A stretch of 64,000 bases of DNA from Zygnema cylindricum (lineage: Eukaryota > Streptophyta > Zygnematophyceae > Zygnematales > Zygnemataceae), in contig JBBHKE010003533.1 in the NCBI GenBank assembly GCA_037447655.1, positions 1-64,000 on the forward strand, given 5' to 3'. Position 1 is the stretch's first letter. Each line of letters starts with the position of its first letter. Below are positions 25,366-38,640 of the stretch, piece after piece. A program made the translations under genes and the position numbers. The notes under the pieces are model-generated. The model was given only the letters and a program-made list of their open reading frames with translations, was not told the origin of the DNA and did no database searches.

Positions 25366-27336
25366 CGTGCAAAAGAGTGTTGTGCCTGGACCATTCAATT
25401 TGAGCACCATAGTCAGTACAGTTCTAGTCATTTACATTTACATGTACACCGATATGCTAATCATACATTTATATGCATACCATTTATATTATATTTATGT
25501 AAATTTTGTTACATTTACAGGTATTTACATTTGTCAAATATATACAGCTAAGTGAACAAACTGCAACAACAACATGTTAGGCAAAAAAACAGCTTACGGC
25601 AAGTAAAATCGGGGAATTCTATAACAGACAATTCTCCTGGTTCTAAGCTTCTAAGAAAGAGAAACCTTGTAAAAACTGTTTAAGTAAAGAAGCTGCGTAT
25701 CATATGAACAGTCTACAATGCAAAGTTTCGAGGAAGTGTCATTCGACATCCACTTGCTCAAAACAAACTAAGGTGTAAGTATGGAAACTTGACTTTGGAA
25801 CAAAAGATCGAAACAAAGCCAGTTAACTTGACTTGACGACCTGACTTAACTTGACTTGACTTCGCATGACTTCTAAACAGTCACAACAAATCCAGTTTGT
25901 AATTTTAGGAGAATGCCAGAATTTAAAAACTTAACACTTGCAGGTGGATCAATCCACATTGCGAATAATAAAATTGATCTATACATCCCAAGATTTCATA
26001 AGTTGAACGAGGTTCTTAATTGAGGGTGCATAAATCCTTTCACATTGTGTCGTATATTTTGTAAATGGAAACGGTTTATGCAATACTTTTTCCCTTCAAA
26101 ATTTTAGTTTGCTCTCATCCGGAAGTTGATTCCAGCTTCAAGAGCTCTGTGGACAATACAGTTAACACTCTCATAGCAAAAATCTTTCAGAGAAAAAATA
26201 AGAAATCCCTTCACATTATTACTCCAAGAAAACCAGATTTGCAGTTGATTACAGAGATGTTTCGTTACTCCATAATATACCTGATGTTACTTTTCCATAA
26301 ATCTAAATGAAGGATTAATCGAAACAATACCTGATTCCACTGTTTCTCCTAAAAAAATGAACCTTCTTCCCGGCACAAAAAGTTAAAACCGAAAGGAAGC
26401 CTATAACGTCAATCCATATTATTTACTCATTATAATATACTCTTCTCTTCTTATTCTTTCGAGTAACAAAAACATAAATCTGCTGCCTTAGCCGCAGATA
26501 ACTTGCTAGACTTGATAGCTTTTCCCAAAGGCAAACATTCTGTGAGAAATAAAAATATAATAAAAGCATGTTTAAATGTAGAGGACCGCATAGCAAAAAC
26601 ATTCCGGGAGAGTGCGTCTGCTGGCATTCCACCGCAGCAGTCTCCATTGCAGCTGAGACGAAAGAAGTGATCCAAAAGCAGCAGAGGCAAACTAAGCGAC
26701 TGTCAGCCGGCGCGGGAAAGTCTAATTTTTGAAAGCATCGTTATTCGTACACACTTTATGACGTACGATATCGACAGTTTGTACAAACTACAAAAGTACA
26801 AAGCATTGTATATTAAACATTTAACGTGCGAAATTTACTCCCATACGATATGCATACGATATGTTTTCTGGTACGATATGCAAAAATACCCATACAGAAC
26901 GGGCTGCCGAATATTCAGGTTAAAATATATGGTGGAGGGTGAAGTTCCATTACGACATTCTGTAATTGTACGGCCAACATTACAGGATGCTGCATTTTGA
27001 ACGATGTTCTATCGCGCAGAGTCTGTAATCGACGTGCACAAAATTGAGTGGTACCACGTAGGATAAGATCGTATATTGAAAACGTCAAATATTTTTCACA
27101 CCGACCAATCATTTGCGTACCATGTACGTGCGGATCAGTTCATCGTACAACACAATTTTTGTACTCTTTGCAAACGCCTTGTCAGCGTAGATGTCTCGTT
27201 CGTCTGGATTTTTACATTTATACGAAATTTCGTTATTTTTTATAGATTTTGAAACCTTTCGTAAAATGCGTATACTTTTCGTACAGAAAAGATGTACGGA
27301 CATACATTACGGAAATATTCAAATAAAGGTTGAACG
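25366..27336. other. Upstream flank of the NEK-like gene; no gene recognised
   Basis: About 2 kb without a supportable gene. It has a TTGACTTGAC-type short repeat at about 25789-25870 and, from about 26750, sequence rich in GTACGATATGC- and CGTAC-type words like the repeats further right. A block at about 26923-27190 (GAAGTTCCATTACGACATTC ... GCGTACCATGTACGTGCG) is a diverged copy of one at about 36829-37070. The NEK 5' UTR and promoter should be in the first several hundred bases. Confidence 0.5.
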
Positions 27337-27504
27337 TACACCGTGAAATGACTATTAGAGTTAAACACTATTTTGGGTTCTCGGATCTAACGCAAACAAA
27401 AAGTCAAAAACTAACGCTATTTTATACACCTAACACTAATTTGTAGTGTTGTGTATCGGTAAAAAAATTATCGCGGTAACACCGATACCGACAGTCAGAG
27501 GTCG

Positions 27505-27851
27505 CAAAAGTCAAAATTTTACATAACCGAAACCGACCGTTTTTTTTTTTTCAAAATCTGAGTAACCGACGCCCGACCGAGTTATGTCACGCTCCAAAAT
27601 TGTTAACCGTTAACCGACCGGCGTTTACGAACTAAAACTTTTTTTTTTTTGCCAGCCAAAGCCAATACATTTTAAAACTGAAAANNNNNNNNNNAGGCGA
27701 GTTCACCCCTTAACATAGAGTTCACAAAAGTCAAAATTTTACATAACCGAAACCGACCGTTTTTTTTTTTTCAAAATCTGAGTAACCGACGCCCGACCGA
27801 GTTATGTCACGCTCCAAAATTGTTAACCGTTAACCGACCGGCGTTTACGAA
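27505..27851. repeat. Identical 127-bp repeat on both sides of a 10-N gap
   Basis: 27505-27631 and 27725-27851 are identical over 127 bases, including a run of twelve T. They lie either side of a run of ten N at 27685-27694. A perfect direct repeat bracketing a fixed-size gap is most simply an unmerged overlap or a collapsed tandem array in the assembly. Confidence 0.9.
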
Positions 27852-28260
27852 AATACAAATTAACCGAATCTCGATTTCTCGCGACTAACCGTGCCCGCCC
27901 GTAACCGAAAAAGTACAAAATTAACCAATGTACGACGATGAAAGCCAATAATTACGATTTGTCGCGTTCCCGAAATGAATAGCTAACTACAGTACCGTGT
28001 CAGATTTGCGACGCTAATCATGATGTCACGTACTTCCACGATATCAAAGAGTACAAAGTATTATGACGTTTTCACTACGCGGTATGTAAAAACGCATTCT
28101 GTCAAAACGTACAGTTTCACGTCATTATGACGTTTGCACTACGCGGTTTGTGAAAACCGCAGGTACATCATAACGGCATGTATTAAATCATTTTTTGTAC
28201 ATTTTCATTAATACGGTACAGTTCTGTACGTTAGGCACACTATTTAAAATGGAACTATAC

Positions 28261-28880
28261 TACACCGCGAATCGTAAATAGAGTAGATTACTTTAATTCG
28301 GTCGCTCGAAATTTCGACTCTATCACAGCAAATAGAGTAAACGATTATATTTTTTTCATTATTCTAATTTAGGTAAATTTAATTAGCGTATAAATTTGTA
28401 ATATAGGTTCGTTTTAAATAGTGTGGAGTACGGACGACGTTCGACCGTGCAAATGTGTACTTTTTTAAGTAAAAAGGTACAAATAATGATTTAATAAAAT
28501 TGTGCTCACACGTGAAATCGCACTAAGCTAAAAATGAATCACATCGAAAAAAAGCCGTTCGCATGACTCTCGTCCGTCGACAGCATCGTCGTCAGTGTGA
28601 ACACTATCTGACATTCAGCGCGACAAATATTACTAACGTCATAACGACGTCAAAACTATACGGACTGACAGATTTTGTATGCCTACGTAATTTAGTGTTC
28701 ATAATTTCAGCGAGGAAATTTATTACCGACATAACCCAATATATAGTACTTAAATAAATTAGAGTAAACTTCCTCAGTGAAAAAGTTCTATCACATAAAT
28801 TAGAGTTCATTACTCTAATTGTTTTTTTTTTGTTCTTTTACTCTAATTTTTTTATTACTCTAATTACGATTCGCGGTGTA
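28261..28880. mobile_element. 620-bp TIR element (MITE-like), best-preserved copy
   Basis: Left end TACACCGCGAATCGTAAATA and right end TAATTACGATTCGCGGTGTA form a near-perfect inverted repeat of about 16 bp. TA at each outer edge would fit a Tc1/mariner-type TA target duplication. The interior is AT-rich, without a conserved ORF. It is a non-autonomous element. Confidence 0.65.
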
Positions 28881-29861
28881 GAGTTGCTAACGCTGATTCA
28901 AAGAGTACCTTGAATAATATAAAGAAAAATTTAGAGTTATTTACTCTTTTTAAAGTTTTTGGGTCAAAATTCGTGGTGACGGAATTAGCGTTACTAACGC
29001 TAATTACGATTCAGGGTGTAGTGTAAATGGAAAATTATGATTCATAATACTATTTAATGCAAGGAGACGTGGCAGGTTATAGTCCACGTATTTAAATAAT
29101 GTTGTTATCTATATTTTGTGATTTTCGGCTATAAGTAGTAGCGACTTATTAATACTAATAACAATGAGTGGTGTAGTGGTACATCTCCCTTAGCAAAAAA
29201 ACAGCTCGTGTACCTCTTCTTTTTACTATTTTGTCTTTTTGCAATCTCCCTTTACGAATATTTTTTTTCCTCGACAGTCACCTCCTTCAAGGGAGTTGTT
29301 CCTAAATTTGCATGTAACTCTTACATTAATGCTTAAACCCTTATATTAATGTTTATTCTCTCGCAAATCTATTTTTATCGCTACAATTGTTGGACGGTTT
29401 TTCTTTCGACTAAAATACTCTGTTATGAGTTATGCAAAAAAGGTAAATTTTCAATTATGTATGTTTAAACAAAAAAAAAAAGTTTTCACATAGAAAATCA
29501 ATTGACAAACACCACATTGTGATGAGCAAAAATAAAAAAAAAAAAATTGTAGTATCAAATATAGAGATAAACAAATAACAACCTCGTTCTATTTTTGACT
29601 CTACTGTACAAATTCTCAACCTCAAACCTAAAACTACACAGAAATCTATAAATCTAAATTTGGTATACATACGACGTTTTGGTAATTTGATAAGAATAAG
29701 CACTCCGGTTTAAAAAAAGAAAAACAAAATAACACTAGACAAATTGTGAAATACAACAAAAATTTCAAAGGAAAAAAAAACATGATAACTAATACTAAAA
29801 AAATAACAATAATTAGAAAACAAAAAAAAATAAACAAAATATGCATTTAAAAGATCTCGGG

Positions 29862-30640
29862 TGGATCTAACACACGAAAAATCACTAACAATTGAAGCAG
29901 CTAATGAGCTCATCTTCTTTGTTATCGTGTTCCCGGCATCCGAAAAATTGCATTCGGACATGGAGTTAGAAGCCGGAATAGCTAGATTAGATATAGCAAC
30001 ACCGGCTAGAATAGGAGATCCTCCATCTTTCGCACGTACATTTTTTTTTCCACCATTCAAGTATGTCAAAGTTCAATCTTTCGTCGTTGGTTAATTTTAA
30101 ACCAAAATAAGGTTTCATTTTGTTGTTAACGAGCGTTTTTTTGTCGGTGGTAATAAGAACCTCATTTTGCTCATCGCTCTTACCAAAAAAATTGTGGAAA
30201 TTGTCTTTACTTTGAGATGTTTTTCATTTTTTTGTGATACGTTGAGGACTACCGAAATCAACGTCATCACCGAGGTCGTTTGCGAGTTCTCAAAGTTTGA
30301 CCCTAGCGCTTTCAATTTCGGTTTTAAATACCCCAATTATTTAAAGCTTTTGTTTTTGTCGGGGATCTAAGAGAGTCGCGACAATATGATACCCATGAAG
30401 GCCCCACTTTGGTAATGCAAATTTCATAAAAAGTTGTTTCAACTTTTTGCAATTTTAGGGAATCGGCGGGGCATTATTTTTCACCGTCATTGTAAGATGT
30501 TTTTCTTATCTTACAATGGTTATGGAGAGACCATAGTTCAAACGAACCAAATGTAAAGTTGGTTCTTTGAATTTCTCCAATTTTAGGGTCGCTTCTTGGA
30601 ACTTTTCCAAAAATCGTGTAAGTTCGGTAAGGTGAGTCTT
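29862..30640 (-). pseudogene. hAT transposase remnant
   Basis: On the minus strand, 29862-30015 reads ILAGVAISNLAIPASNSMSE followed by FSDAGNTITKKMSSL. This matches the hAT C-terminal dimerisation block (LAIPASS..SER.FS.AG....K.SSL). Upstream in the same direction, about 30516-30640 reads ELTRFLEKFQEATLKLEKF then PTLHLVRLNYGL, the typical segment that precedes it. In-frame stops and shifts lie between the blocks (for example near 30470 and 30370), so the gene is dead. Confidence 0.65.
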
Positions 30641-31370
30641 ATCGATTCAAGCAAAAAGTATCAATTTATTTTTTGCTTGAGCGATTGGTCTTATCTCATT
30701 GAATGTATCGTAAATACTCTTAAGCATTCGGAGCAAATAATTTCACCGCGTTGCGTTTTCTTGTTTTAATGTGTTTTTCAAAAGATTTTGTAAACTACTC
30801 TATTTAAAAAACGTGACCAATGATTTACACGCGTCAATTAGATAAAAAAAACCAGGAACTTGCACATCATATTTGCCTTTTTGGAAGTTCAACTCTTATT
30901 CAAGATCGTTGTCAAAATTGTTGCAATTTTTTAGTCCGCGCAAGGTTTCCAAGTAAACATACTCGGTAGACCTTCAGTCGCACACATGTTAGAGCCACTA
31001 TCAGTCACGACAACGCTCACACAGTAGTACGTTCACACAGTCGAAACGTGGTTGTTGGTCGAACATGTGCGAACGTGATATTTGACAGCCCGATTAGACC
31101 CCCTTTTTAGAGCGCACATTCTCATGTGTGCGCAGTTACTAAAACTCATTAAATATGCTTTTTCACTTAAAAAGGTACAATTTTGTAAGGTCTGATACGT
31201 ACCGTACACCACACTATTTAACCGACAACGTACTTTCGTTTTGTGAGGTACTTGGAACATAACCCTAAATGGCGTACAAAAAAAATAGAATAAGCTACGC
31301 TATTGGAGAATAATAAAAAAAAAGCGGGACGGAATTAGCGTACACTACGCTAATAGCGATTAGCGGTGTA

Positions 31371-31530
31371 CCGTGTCAGATTTGCGACGTTTTGTCGCGT
31401 TCCCCACGTTTTGCGAAATGAATATTGTACTACCGTGTCAAATTTGCGACGCTTTGTCGCGTTCTCTATGATTTGCAAAATGAATAGCTAACTACATTAC
31501 CGTGTCAGATTTGCGATGCTAATATGATGT
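31371..31530. repeat. Short tandem repeat, about 65 bp by three
   Basis: The phrase (C/T)TACCGTGTCA(G/A)ATTTGCGA recurs near 31369, 31431 and 31497, with GTCGCGTTC and GAAATGAATA blocks between copies. A further copy lies near 27993 in the same orientation. No coding role is apparent. Confidence 0.7.
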
Positions 31531-31782
31531 CACGTACTTCCACGATACCAAAAAGTACAAAGTACAAGAATGTTCGATTATAAGGACAGTACAAAATTTT
31601 CTTTTTTTTTTGGTTTTTTGGTTGACCGACCGTAACCGACCGTTTTTTTTTTCCTCGTGATTCAACCGACCGTAACCGCCCGACCCCCAAAATTTGGCAA
31701 CCGAATCCGTTCCGGATCCGGCTCGGGCGGTCAGTTAATGGTCGGTCATGGTTTCGGTTAACCGTTTGCGACCTCTGCCGAC

Positions 31783-32006
31783 AGTTATCGGTTATCGAAC
31801 GGTCAGAGGTCCAAATATATCGGTCTGAGACCAACAAATTCCATATCGGAGATAACTTTAAAAAATATTGTATGCATGCACTAGTACTTTATAACATATT
31901 GTGTTATATTATTGACTTTATATAGCGTGGCATGCCACGTATAATAATTTTATCTGTATTTGTTTAACTGAAATTTATTACGGACAGCGTAGCACATAAA
32001 CGTTGG
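31783..32006. repeat. Left arm of a dispersed inverted repeat (partner 42944-43168)
   Basis: This 220-bp block is repeated in the opposite orientation at 42944-43168. Shared landmarks are CGAACGGTCAGAGGTCC, TCTGAGACCAACAAATTCCA, GTGGCATGCCA and GGACAGCG. It belongs to the subterminal part of the hAT-like element; the partner marks the end of a second copy. Confidence 0.7.
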
Positions 32007-32596
32007 CAAATTTAAAACAATACTTTTCATATCTAAAATTTTAGTACCGAACCGAACATATTAAATTACATTGTAAATTTGTAAATCAAACTTTTTCGAA
32101 AAACAGACGAACAGAGCAGACGAACACATATGTCAGACTGCCGCCATTTACTGCCGCCATTTACCGCCGCCATGAAAGTGATATGAGGGCATAACTAACC
32201 TTGCAAAAAAAAATAACAGTCGAAAGGACATTTTGGACGGGTATGGGAGGGTGGAACCCAAGTAAAACCCCCTTAAATTATAAATAATCAAGGAAATATC
32301 GTGTTTTTTTACTAAAATCGGGGGGAAGGGGGTGTGCGGCGCGTTCGGGGAATAAAACGTACAGTTGCGTGTAGTGGCCGTACATCTATCTGAACGTTAA
32401 GTACAAATATCGCCAATAGTTATCGATATCGGTGTTATCGTCGATAAACAACCGATAATATCGGTTAATTATCGGCGATAACACTCATAACGATATATCA
32501 TACTAATATATCGATTATCGGCAACCCGGAAATAGGCCCCAATCGGATATCGGCATTTTTTTACCGATACACAACACCACTGATTTAGATGTAGCC

Positions 32597-33060
32597 GTGA
32601 TAGTCTTTGTTCACATATTCGACGCTTGAGCATGTGAGAACATGTTCTCGCGATTCTCCCTTGTCTTTATGACTGGGAATCAAATCCGAAGGTGGTTTTT
32701 CACGACGACGCACTTAATTTCCCGTGTCGACGCCTTTACTTGACAATTAGTTTTGTACGCTTGTACAAAACAATGAGCAATTTTCGTTCAATCTCATTCA
32801 TTTTTTCAACTACGCTATTTAAATTTTTTAAAAGTCAAAAATAAAGCAATTAACGCTAATTATACAGTACTTATAGTCTGTGTTCACATATTCGACACTT
32901 GAACATGTGAGAACAAGTTTTCGTGATTTCCCTAGGTCTTTATGACTTGGAATCAAATATAAGTACGCTTTTCCATGGCGACGCTCTTAATTTCCCCTGT
33001 CCACGCCATTACCTTAAACTTATTTTGTACGTCTATACGAAATAACAAATGGTTTTAATA
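32597..33060. repeat. Diverged direct repeat, two units of about 190 bp
   Basis: Unit 1 (about 32597-32790) and unit 2 (about 32874-33060) share GTTCACATATTCGAC, GAACATGTGAGAACA, TTTATGACT(G/T)GGAATCAAAT and TTAATTTCCC. The offset is about 277 bp. No gene features. Confidence 0.65.
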
Positions 33061-35173
33061 CGAACTGACACAATTTGTACATTGCACTTTTTTAAAGTTG
33101 TCAAAATCAGAGTCTCCTACGCTAATTAAACAGTACGCATGTTAACGTAAAACAAAAATAAAGTTGATTAAGTTGTAGTATTACTTTTTATTATGCCTCT
33201 CTTAGTCTTTTCCATTAGATCGCTAGATGTTTATATATTTTTTATTTTATTATAAAGTCAAAGTCGGTCACCGCATTTTATAATGTTTTGAAATTTGTTT
33301 CATGCGCATATTCGTTATTTGTAGGGCGTTTTATGCGCATGAGACATTTATGTTTTTTTGATACCAACCCATTTTTTTGGGGATCTTATTTTTTGGTGTG
33401 ACGAATGAGTGTTGCGGGAATAATGTGATTAATGGGCGCAAACAAAAATAACATGAAAAAAGTGTGTTACGAGATTTTGTTTGTATTTTTTATTGGATTT
33501 TTTATTGCAATTTTTTATAATTCATGTTGGTTGCTATCTTGACACATTTGTTCATTTTCCAACGTGTCGCGTCTCAAAACTGTTCGAAGCGAATGCTTTG
33601 CGAAAATATATCCAACGATCATTGCTAATTTGTAGACCTGTGGAGAATATTGGCAAGATTCTTTGTAATGTTGTTTCCGAATAAAAACAAAATAGGAGGT
33701 ACGACGTAGTACATAGAAGTTTGAAAATCAGTAACAACCTCACTTTTCGTCTAATGGAACCTGACATTTTTTGTACAAACATACACCAAAAGGGTAAAGG
33801 TAACGGAGTCAAGAACGGAAAATGAGTGGCATTGCCACGCGAAAGGGCTCTCGTAATTGATTACTAATAATAAAGACTGGCCAAAATACGCGAACGTGTT
33901 CTCACATGCCCAAACAATATTTATATGACACAGGTTGGAGGGGCTACACTATATGAATGTGTACCCTAAATAGTGTTAGGTGTCTAAATCAGAGTGTTGG
34001 CACGGTCATAAAACCCAGTATAGCAGTAATAACACTATTTATTTCTTTACACTAACAATTTTTTAACATTATGAGCGACTCAAGATGTAGTGGCCATATG
34101 AAAAAACCTACAAATTTTATTACTTACTACCTCGTCCAACTAATGCCAGTAGTCATGATCGTTGTCCATAAGGACAAAATTTATCGGTAGAAGATCCATA
34201 AAGCCTCCCTTGTCGCTTCCCAAAATGATTTGTCAGAAGGTCGCACATTAAACTCGTTGGATCGACAAATTAACATTAGAAAACGGTCAAAATTATGGAT
34301 GGAGGTTCTAGTAGTTCATTCGATAAACAAATTAATCGACCAACGCCACGAAAGGAGTTGTCAAAGGAGTTGTTCCAAGATTGAAAAATATCCATCGCAA
34401 AATAATAGATGGGTTATGCCAATGTTAAAGACAAATAATTTGAGCTAGGCTTTAAAGACGTGTGGACTAAATTGTGAACACAAGGATTAAAAGGAAATCG
34501 CTATTTGATTGGTGTACATTAGACCAAATACGACAACTACAAATTTTCTACACACTAAGTCATATGTTGTATTACGTCCCATACATGTGGAAAACAAAGT
34601 ATATAGATACCTCGGGCATCGATACGCTGGTTTCAAACATAAGGTTGGTTATTCCAAACCGCGATTGTTTGAAACCAACGTCTAAACATAGCACATGTAA
34701 GTTGTATCGACGTAAAAAGGAGCTTTGTAGAACTTGGTTTTCTTAGCAATGAGAGACCACGCTGTCGATTTTGAACACAAATGTCAATTGAACTAGATGT
34801 AGCACATATGTGAGGTTTTAAAACTCATTGGGAGTTAGTTGCACCATTGTTTCTAGCTAGAAATCAAAGTTATTATTGACAATGTGGGATGAAACAGGTG
34901 AAACCTCTGTTACGAGTTGAGAGAGGAACAAGGTGAGATGCTAAAGAGTCTTCCTCCATTTCCATGACAACTTCGGTTAGATTCAAGACCTCGCAAACAA
35001 AAAAAATGAGAGATAATGCATCATCAAAGGCCAAATTCCCAAATATGTTGTGAGTGTAATTCTTGCCCCAATATGTAGACCTATTACGCCAATGGAAATG
35101 AGTAGGCTAACTTGTTGCCGGAAAATCAATAATTTTCTCTGAGAACTAATTATATATTTAATTATTTGTGCAC
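33061..35173. other. Unannotated AT-rich stretch
   Basis: Only short, shadow-like reading frames occur. 33585-33765 is a diverged copy of 37356-37535 (shared TTGGCAAGATTCT or TCGGCAAGATTCT, and ATAAAAACAAAATAGG). 33970-33995 carries an inverted copy of the CACCTAACACTA block seen at 27427. I recognise no gene. Confidence 0.5.
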
Positions 35174-35674
35174 CACACCGCGAATTGTAATTAAAGTTAT
35201 GTACGCTAATTCCGTAACCCCAAATTTTGACACTATCACCATAAATAGAGTATATTATTCCAAATTATTCTTTACACTATTTTAGGTACTTTTTGAATGA
35301 GCGTTAATAACTCTAATACAATGTCGCTTTAAACAGTGTGGCATACGGTCGGTGTTAAACCGTACAAAAATGTATTTTATTAAGTAAAAAAGTACAAATA
35401 ATGATTTAATACTGGTCGTTATCGTGTAAATGCGTTTTAACAAACCGCGTAGTGCGAACGTCATAATGACGTGAAACTGTACGTTTTGTTAGATTCTGAA
35501 CGTGTACCTAATTTACAGTAGATATATTTAGCGCCCAAATTAGAGTAATTGACAAATTATAGTATTTTTTTTTTAAAAGGGTTGATTACCCAAAATAGAG
35601 TTAATAACTTTAATTCCTTTTTGTCGTTTTTTTACTCTAATTATTTCTTTGCTCTAATTACGATTCGCGGTGTA
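35174..35674. mobile_element. 501-bp TIR element, same family as 28261-28880
   Basis: Left end CACACCGCGAATTGTAATTA and right end CTAATTACGATTCGCGGTGTA. The interior contains the GCGTTTTAACAAACCGCGTAG and CGTCATAATGACG segment shared with 1-262 and, inverted, with the sequence just left of 28261. No ORF. Confidence 0.6.
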
Positions 35675-35885
35675 CTATGAAAAAAGGATCGTCATTATCC
35701 CTAAACGATGTCCAAGATGCTCATCGATGGTAAAACACTGGCGAGAAAAAGAGGACTAAAAAGCAAAATTCGTGTTACTTTGGTCTCCATCCGCCTCAGT
35801 AATAGTGGACCCACCTCACAGAGTACACCATTACAAAACCCGTAGAATTTCTACACCTGGACGGTACACAGGTGCGACGATAAAC

Positions 35886-36427
35886 TACACTGTCAATCGC
35901 TATTAGAGTAAAGGAATAAATAGCGTAAAAAAAAATGTTATTCACACTAATCGTGATTTTTTTTTTGAAAAAAAAATATATATTCTAATTAATCCCTCAA
36001 GTAATTTGGGTTGTCCTGAATAATAAATACACGCCCTTTCGATGTTTACAGTAATATGTGTACCCGTACAAAATCTGACAATTCGTACGCTGTCGCGTTG
36101 TTTACACGGTCGACGGACGAACATATGAGAACGTGATTTTTGTCGACGAGTTTGCGTCTCTTTCTTCCAGCGCACATTCACACGTGTGCGCAGTAATGTT
36201 AAGTGTCTTTTTATGCCTTTGTAATTCAAAATTACCATTTCGTACGGAGATACCCTTTCCGTAAGCCACACTATTTCCATCGCAGTGTACTTCCCATTAT
36301 TAACGCTAATTAAACCCTAATTAGAATAATGCAAAAAAATAGAATTATTGATTGTATTTTATGGTTATTTTTTTGAAAAAAGGGCACCCAATTAGCGTTA
36401 TTTACTATAATAGCGATTGGCGATGTA
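35886..36427. mobile_element. 542-bp TIR element, related family member
   Basis: Left end TACACTGTCAATCGCTATTA, right end TAATAGCGATTGGCGATGTA. The interior (GAACATATGAGAACGTGATTTT, CACACGTGTGCGCAGTAATG) resembles about 31060-31260, which ends at a similar terminus at 31370. No ORF. Confidence 0.6.
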
Positions 36428-37552
36428 CTGTACAGTACTATTAAAATTTTATGATGTCGCCAAAATCACTTGCCTTCGGGCAAGGTGACTGTAAAATCTT
36501 TGCCGAAAATAAGTACAGTTTTTGCCTTCTTGCCAAAAGAAGTACAGGTTTTGCCTTCCTTCCAAAAGTACGCTGTTTGCATTCCTTCCAATAGTGATGG
36601 GTATCGAGGACCATTTGTCGATAGGTATCGAAGACCTTTTGCCGATATTCGATATATATCAAATTTCGGCACACGATAATCGAAATGTCGTTCTCGTTTC
36701 GATATATCAAAAATCCAAATATCGCGATACATCGCTGATATATCGCTGTATAAATTGAGGGTTCTTTTAATATTTTATAGGTTTTCTTGAAAAGAGGTAA
36801 TCAATAGTTCACTTCTATATTTGAAGGTTAAGTTCCATCATACGTTTCTGTAATTGTACGACAAACTCTACCGACCAGGTCGATTGAGTCGAAGTTCCAT
36901 CACGTAGAGTTTGTAAGCCACGTATTATAAATTGAATGGCGCCACGCAAGCTACCATCCGATATTGAATATTTTTCAGATTTTTAGCACTGCCAAACTTA
37001 ACTTAAAATCTTGACTTGCGTACCATGTACCTGCGTACGAACTAATCATACGACAATACATTTACACATACGCCAGCTCATTTTTTAGGGTTTCAGTTTT
37101 CGAACATAACGAAAGTCCTTTGAGAGAAATAGTGTGATGAATAAAAGTTACCGAAAATAGCGTGACAAGGAATGTTACGAAATTTCGTTTTTATTTTCGG
37201 TTGTATTTTGCAAACCGCGTGTCATGTGCAAATCTTGAGATTTTTCGTAGGTTTTCCATCATGACACGTAGCTTAATCGTCCAGCATATCACGATTTTAT
37301 TTTCCATATTTGCCAACCAACCTCCTCGAGGTGGGTTGACAATTATAAAAAAAAAATGAAGCGAATTCCTCGCAGATGAACATCCAACGACTAGTGTTAC
37401 CTCTAAGACCTTCGGAGAGTATCGGCAAGATTCTCTGTAATGTAGTTTTTTGTATAAAAACAAAATAGGCGGTAAGATGTGGTACGGAGGGTCGCGAATT
37501 TTTGTAAACTACGCCACTTCTCGCCAGATGGAAATTCACCCTTAGTTAGACT

Positions 37553-37803
<251 letters not shown>

Positions 37804-37877
37804 ATATATACGCCATGGCTGCGGCCTTATTCAGAAGTGGTAGACTGAACTAGAGGGTATTTGATCAGAATGTTAAC

Positions 37878-37953
37878 CTGAAACGGTTTTGAACTTGTTA
37901 CCTACCGTCTACATATAGTTGGACGCCTTAACCATTAAGTCGTAAGAAACACG
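37878..37953 (-). other. tRNA-like fragment (tRNA pseudogene or SINE head)
   Basis: On the minus strand, TTAATGGTTAAGGCGT (A-box-like) is followed about 30 bases later by AAGTTCAAAACC, which fits the B-box/T-loop. A CGTC...GACG pair sits between. No paired acceptor stem is visible. It probably is a tRNA-derived SINE head or pseudogene. Confidence 0.35.
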
Positions 37954-38179
37954 ATACACTTGTTATGTAAAATCATACCAAATTGACAAAGAGGCGCATA
38001 TGAAACACTTCCTACATGAACGCGAATTCAAACCTTGTAAATTAATTTGATCGGGCGGCTGTCGTTGCTGCCGCCACTCGGAATGAGCTTTTGGCGGCCT
38101 TTAGAGGTACTGTCACCTGATGCCACGTGGCGCTACATTATTGGATTATGGAGAAGATGGGAGGAGGAACCTTCGCTCC

Positions 38180-38640
38180 CGATTTGACAGGTGTCACATT
38201 GAAGGCCATGTCGTACAATTGTTGTACAATAAGTACATCGACCACTGTACTTTCTTGTACTATATAGTGTTCCTATTGGACTAGGGTTTAGTAATAGGTA
38301 TACGTGAGTAGGCACACCAGGACTTAGGCAAATTTAGGTACCTCTCTTTAAGAGAGCTTGTAAATATAAAGGTCATCTTTGACCTACCATAACTTACTGC
38401 TCAAGGGATCAAATTCAGAGATTCTTTTTGCTATTGACTCACGAGAGTCTTGTCTTCACAGGGGTGAAGGCGGTCAGAGTTTTTTGTCTGCAAGGGTGAA
38501 GGCAGTTAGAATTTTTTGTCTGTCAGGGTGGCAATTATTATTGTCGAAACACAAAGGGGTCAGGGTCATCATAGGGGCTTCGTGTGAGCTGCCCATTCTG
38601 AGGACCTATAGAGGTCTCATAATTGCAATCGCCAATATAT
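38180..38640 (+). mobile_element. Diverged solo LTR, same family as 58511-59088
   Basis: In order it contains GTACTTTCTTGTAC, a CTCTTTAAGAGAG block, ATTCAGAGATTCTTTTTGCT, GACTCACGAGAGTC, CAGGGGTGAAG, AGGGTGGC and, near the end, GAGGACCTATAGAGGTCTCA. These follow the order and spacing of the LTR at 58511-59088 with many substitutions. No internal domain is attached. Confidence 0.65.

Larger units (their letters stand above)
27443..32578. mobile_element. hAT-like DNA transposon, degraded, about 5.1 kb
   Basis: The left end reads GTAGTGTTGTGTATCGGTAA (27443 onward) and the right end reads TTACCGATACACAACACC (to 32578), a terminal inverted repeat of about 20 bp. The flanking octamers ACTAATTT (27435-27442) and ACTGATTT (32579-32586) differ at one base, as expected of a decayed 8-bp hAT target duplication. 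Inside, on the minus strand, are remnants of a hAT transposase (see the pseudogene entry). Subterminal zones are rich in CGATA and ACCGACCG words. Other inserts are nested inside, including a TIR element at 28261-28880 and a 10-N gap. Confidence 0.6.

Noticed and set aside
34190-34746. Plus-strand frames with Lys/Arg-rich peptides
   Set aside because: Interrupted by stops, no recognisable domain, and surrounded by repeats; possibly an old transposon relic but not supportable.
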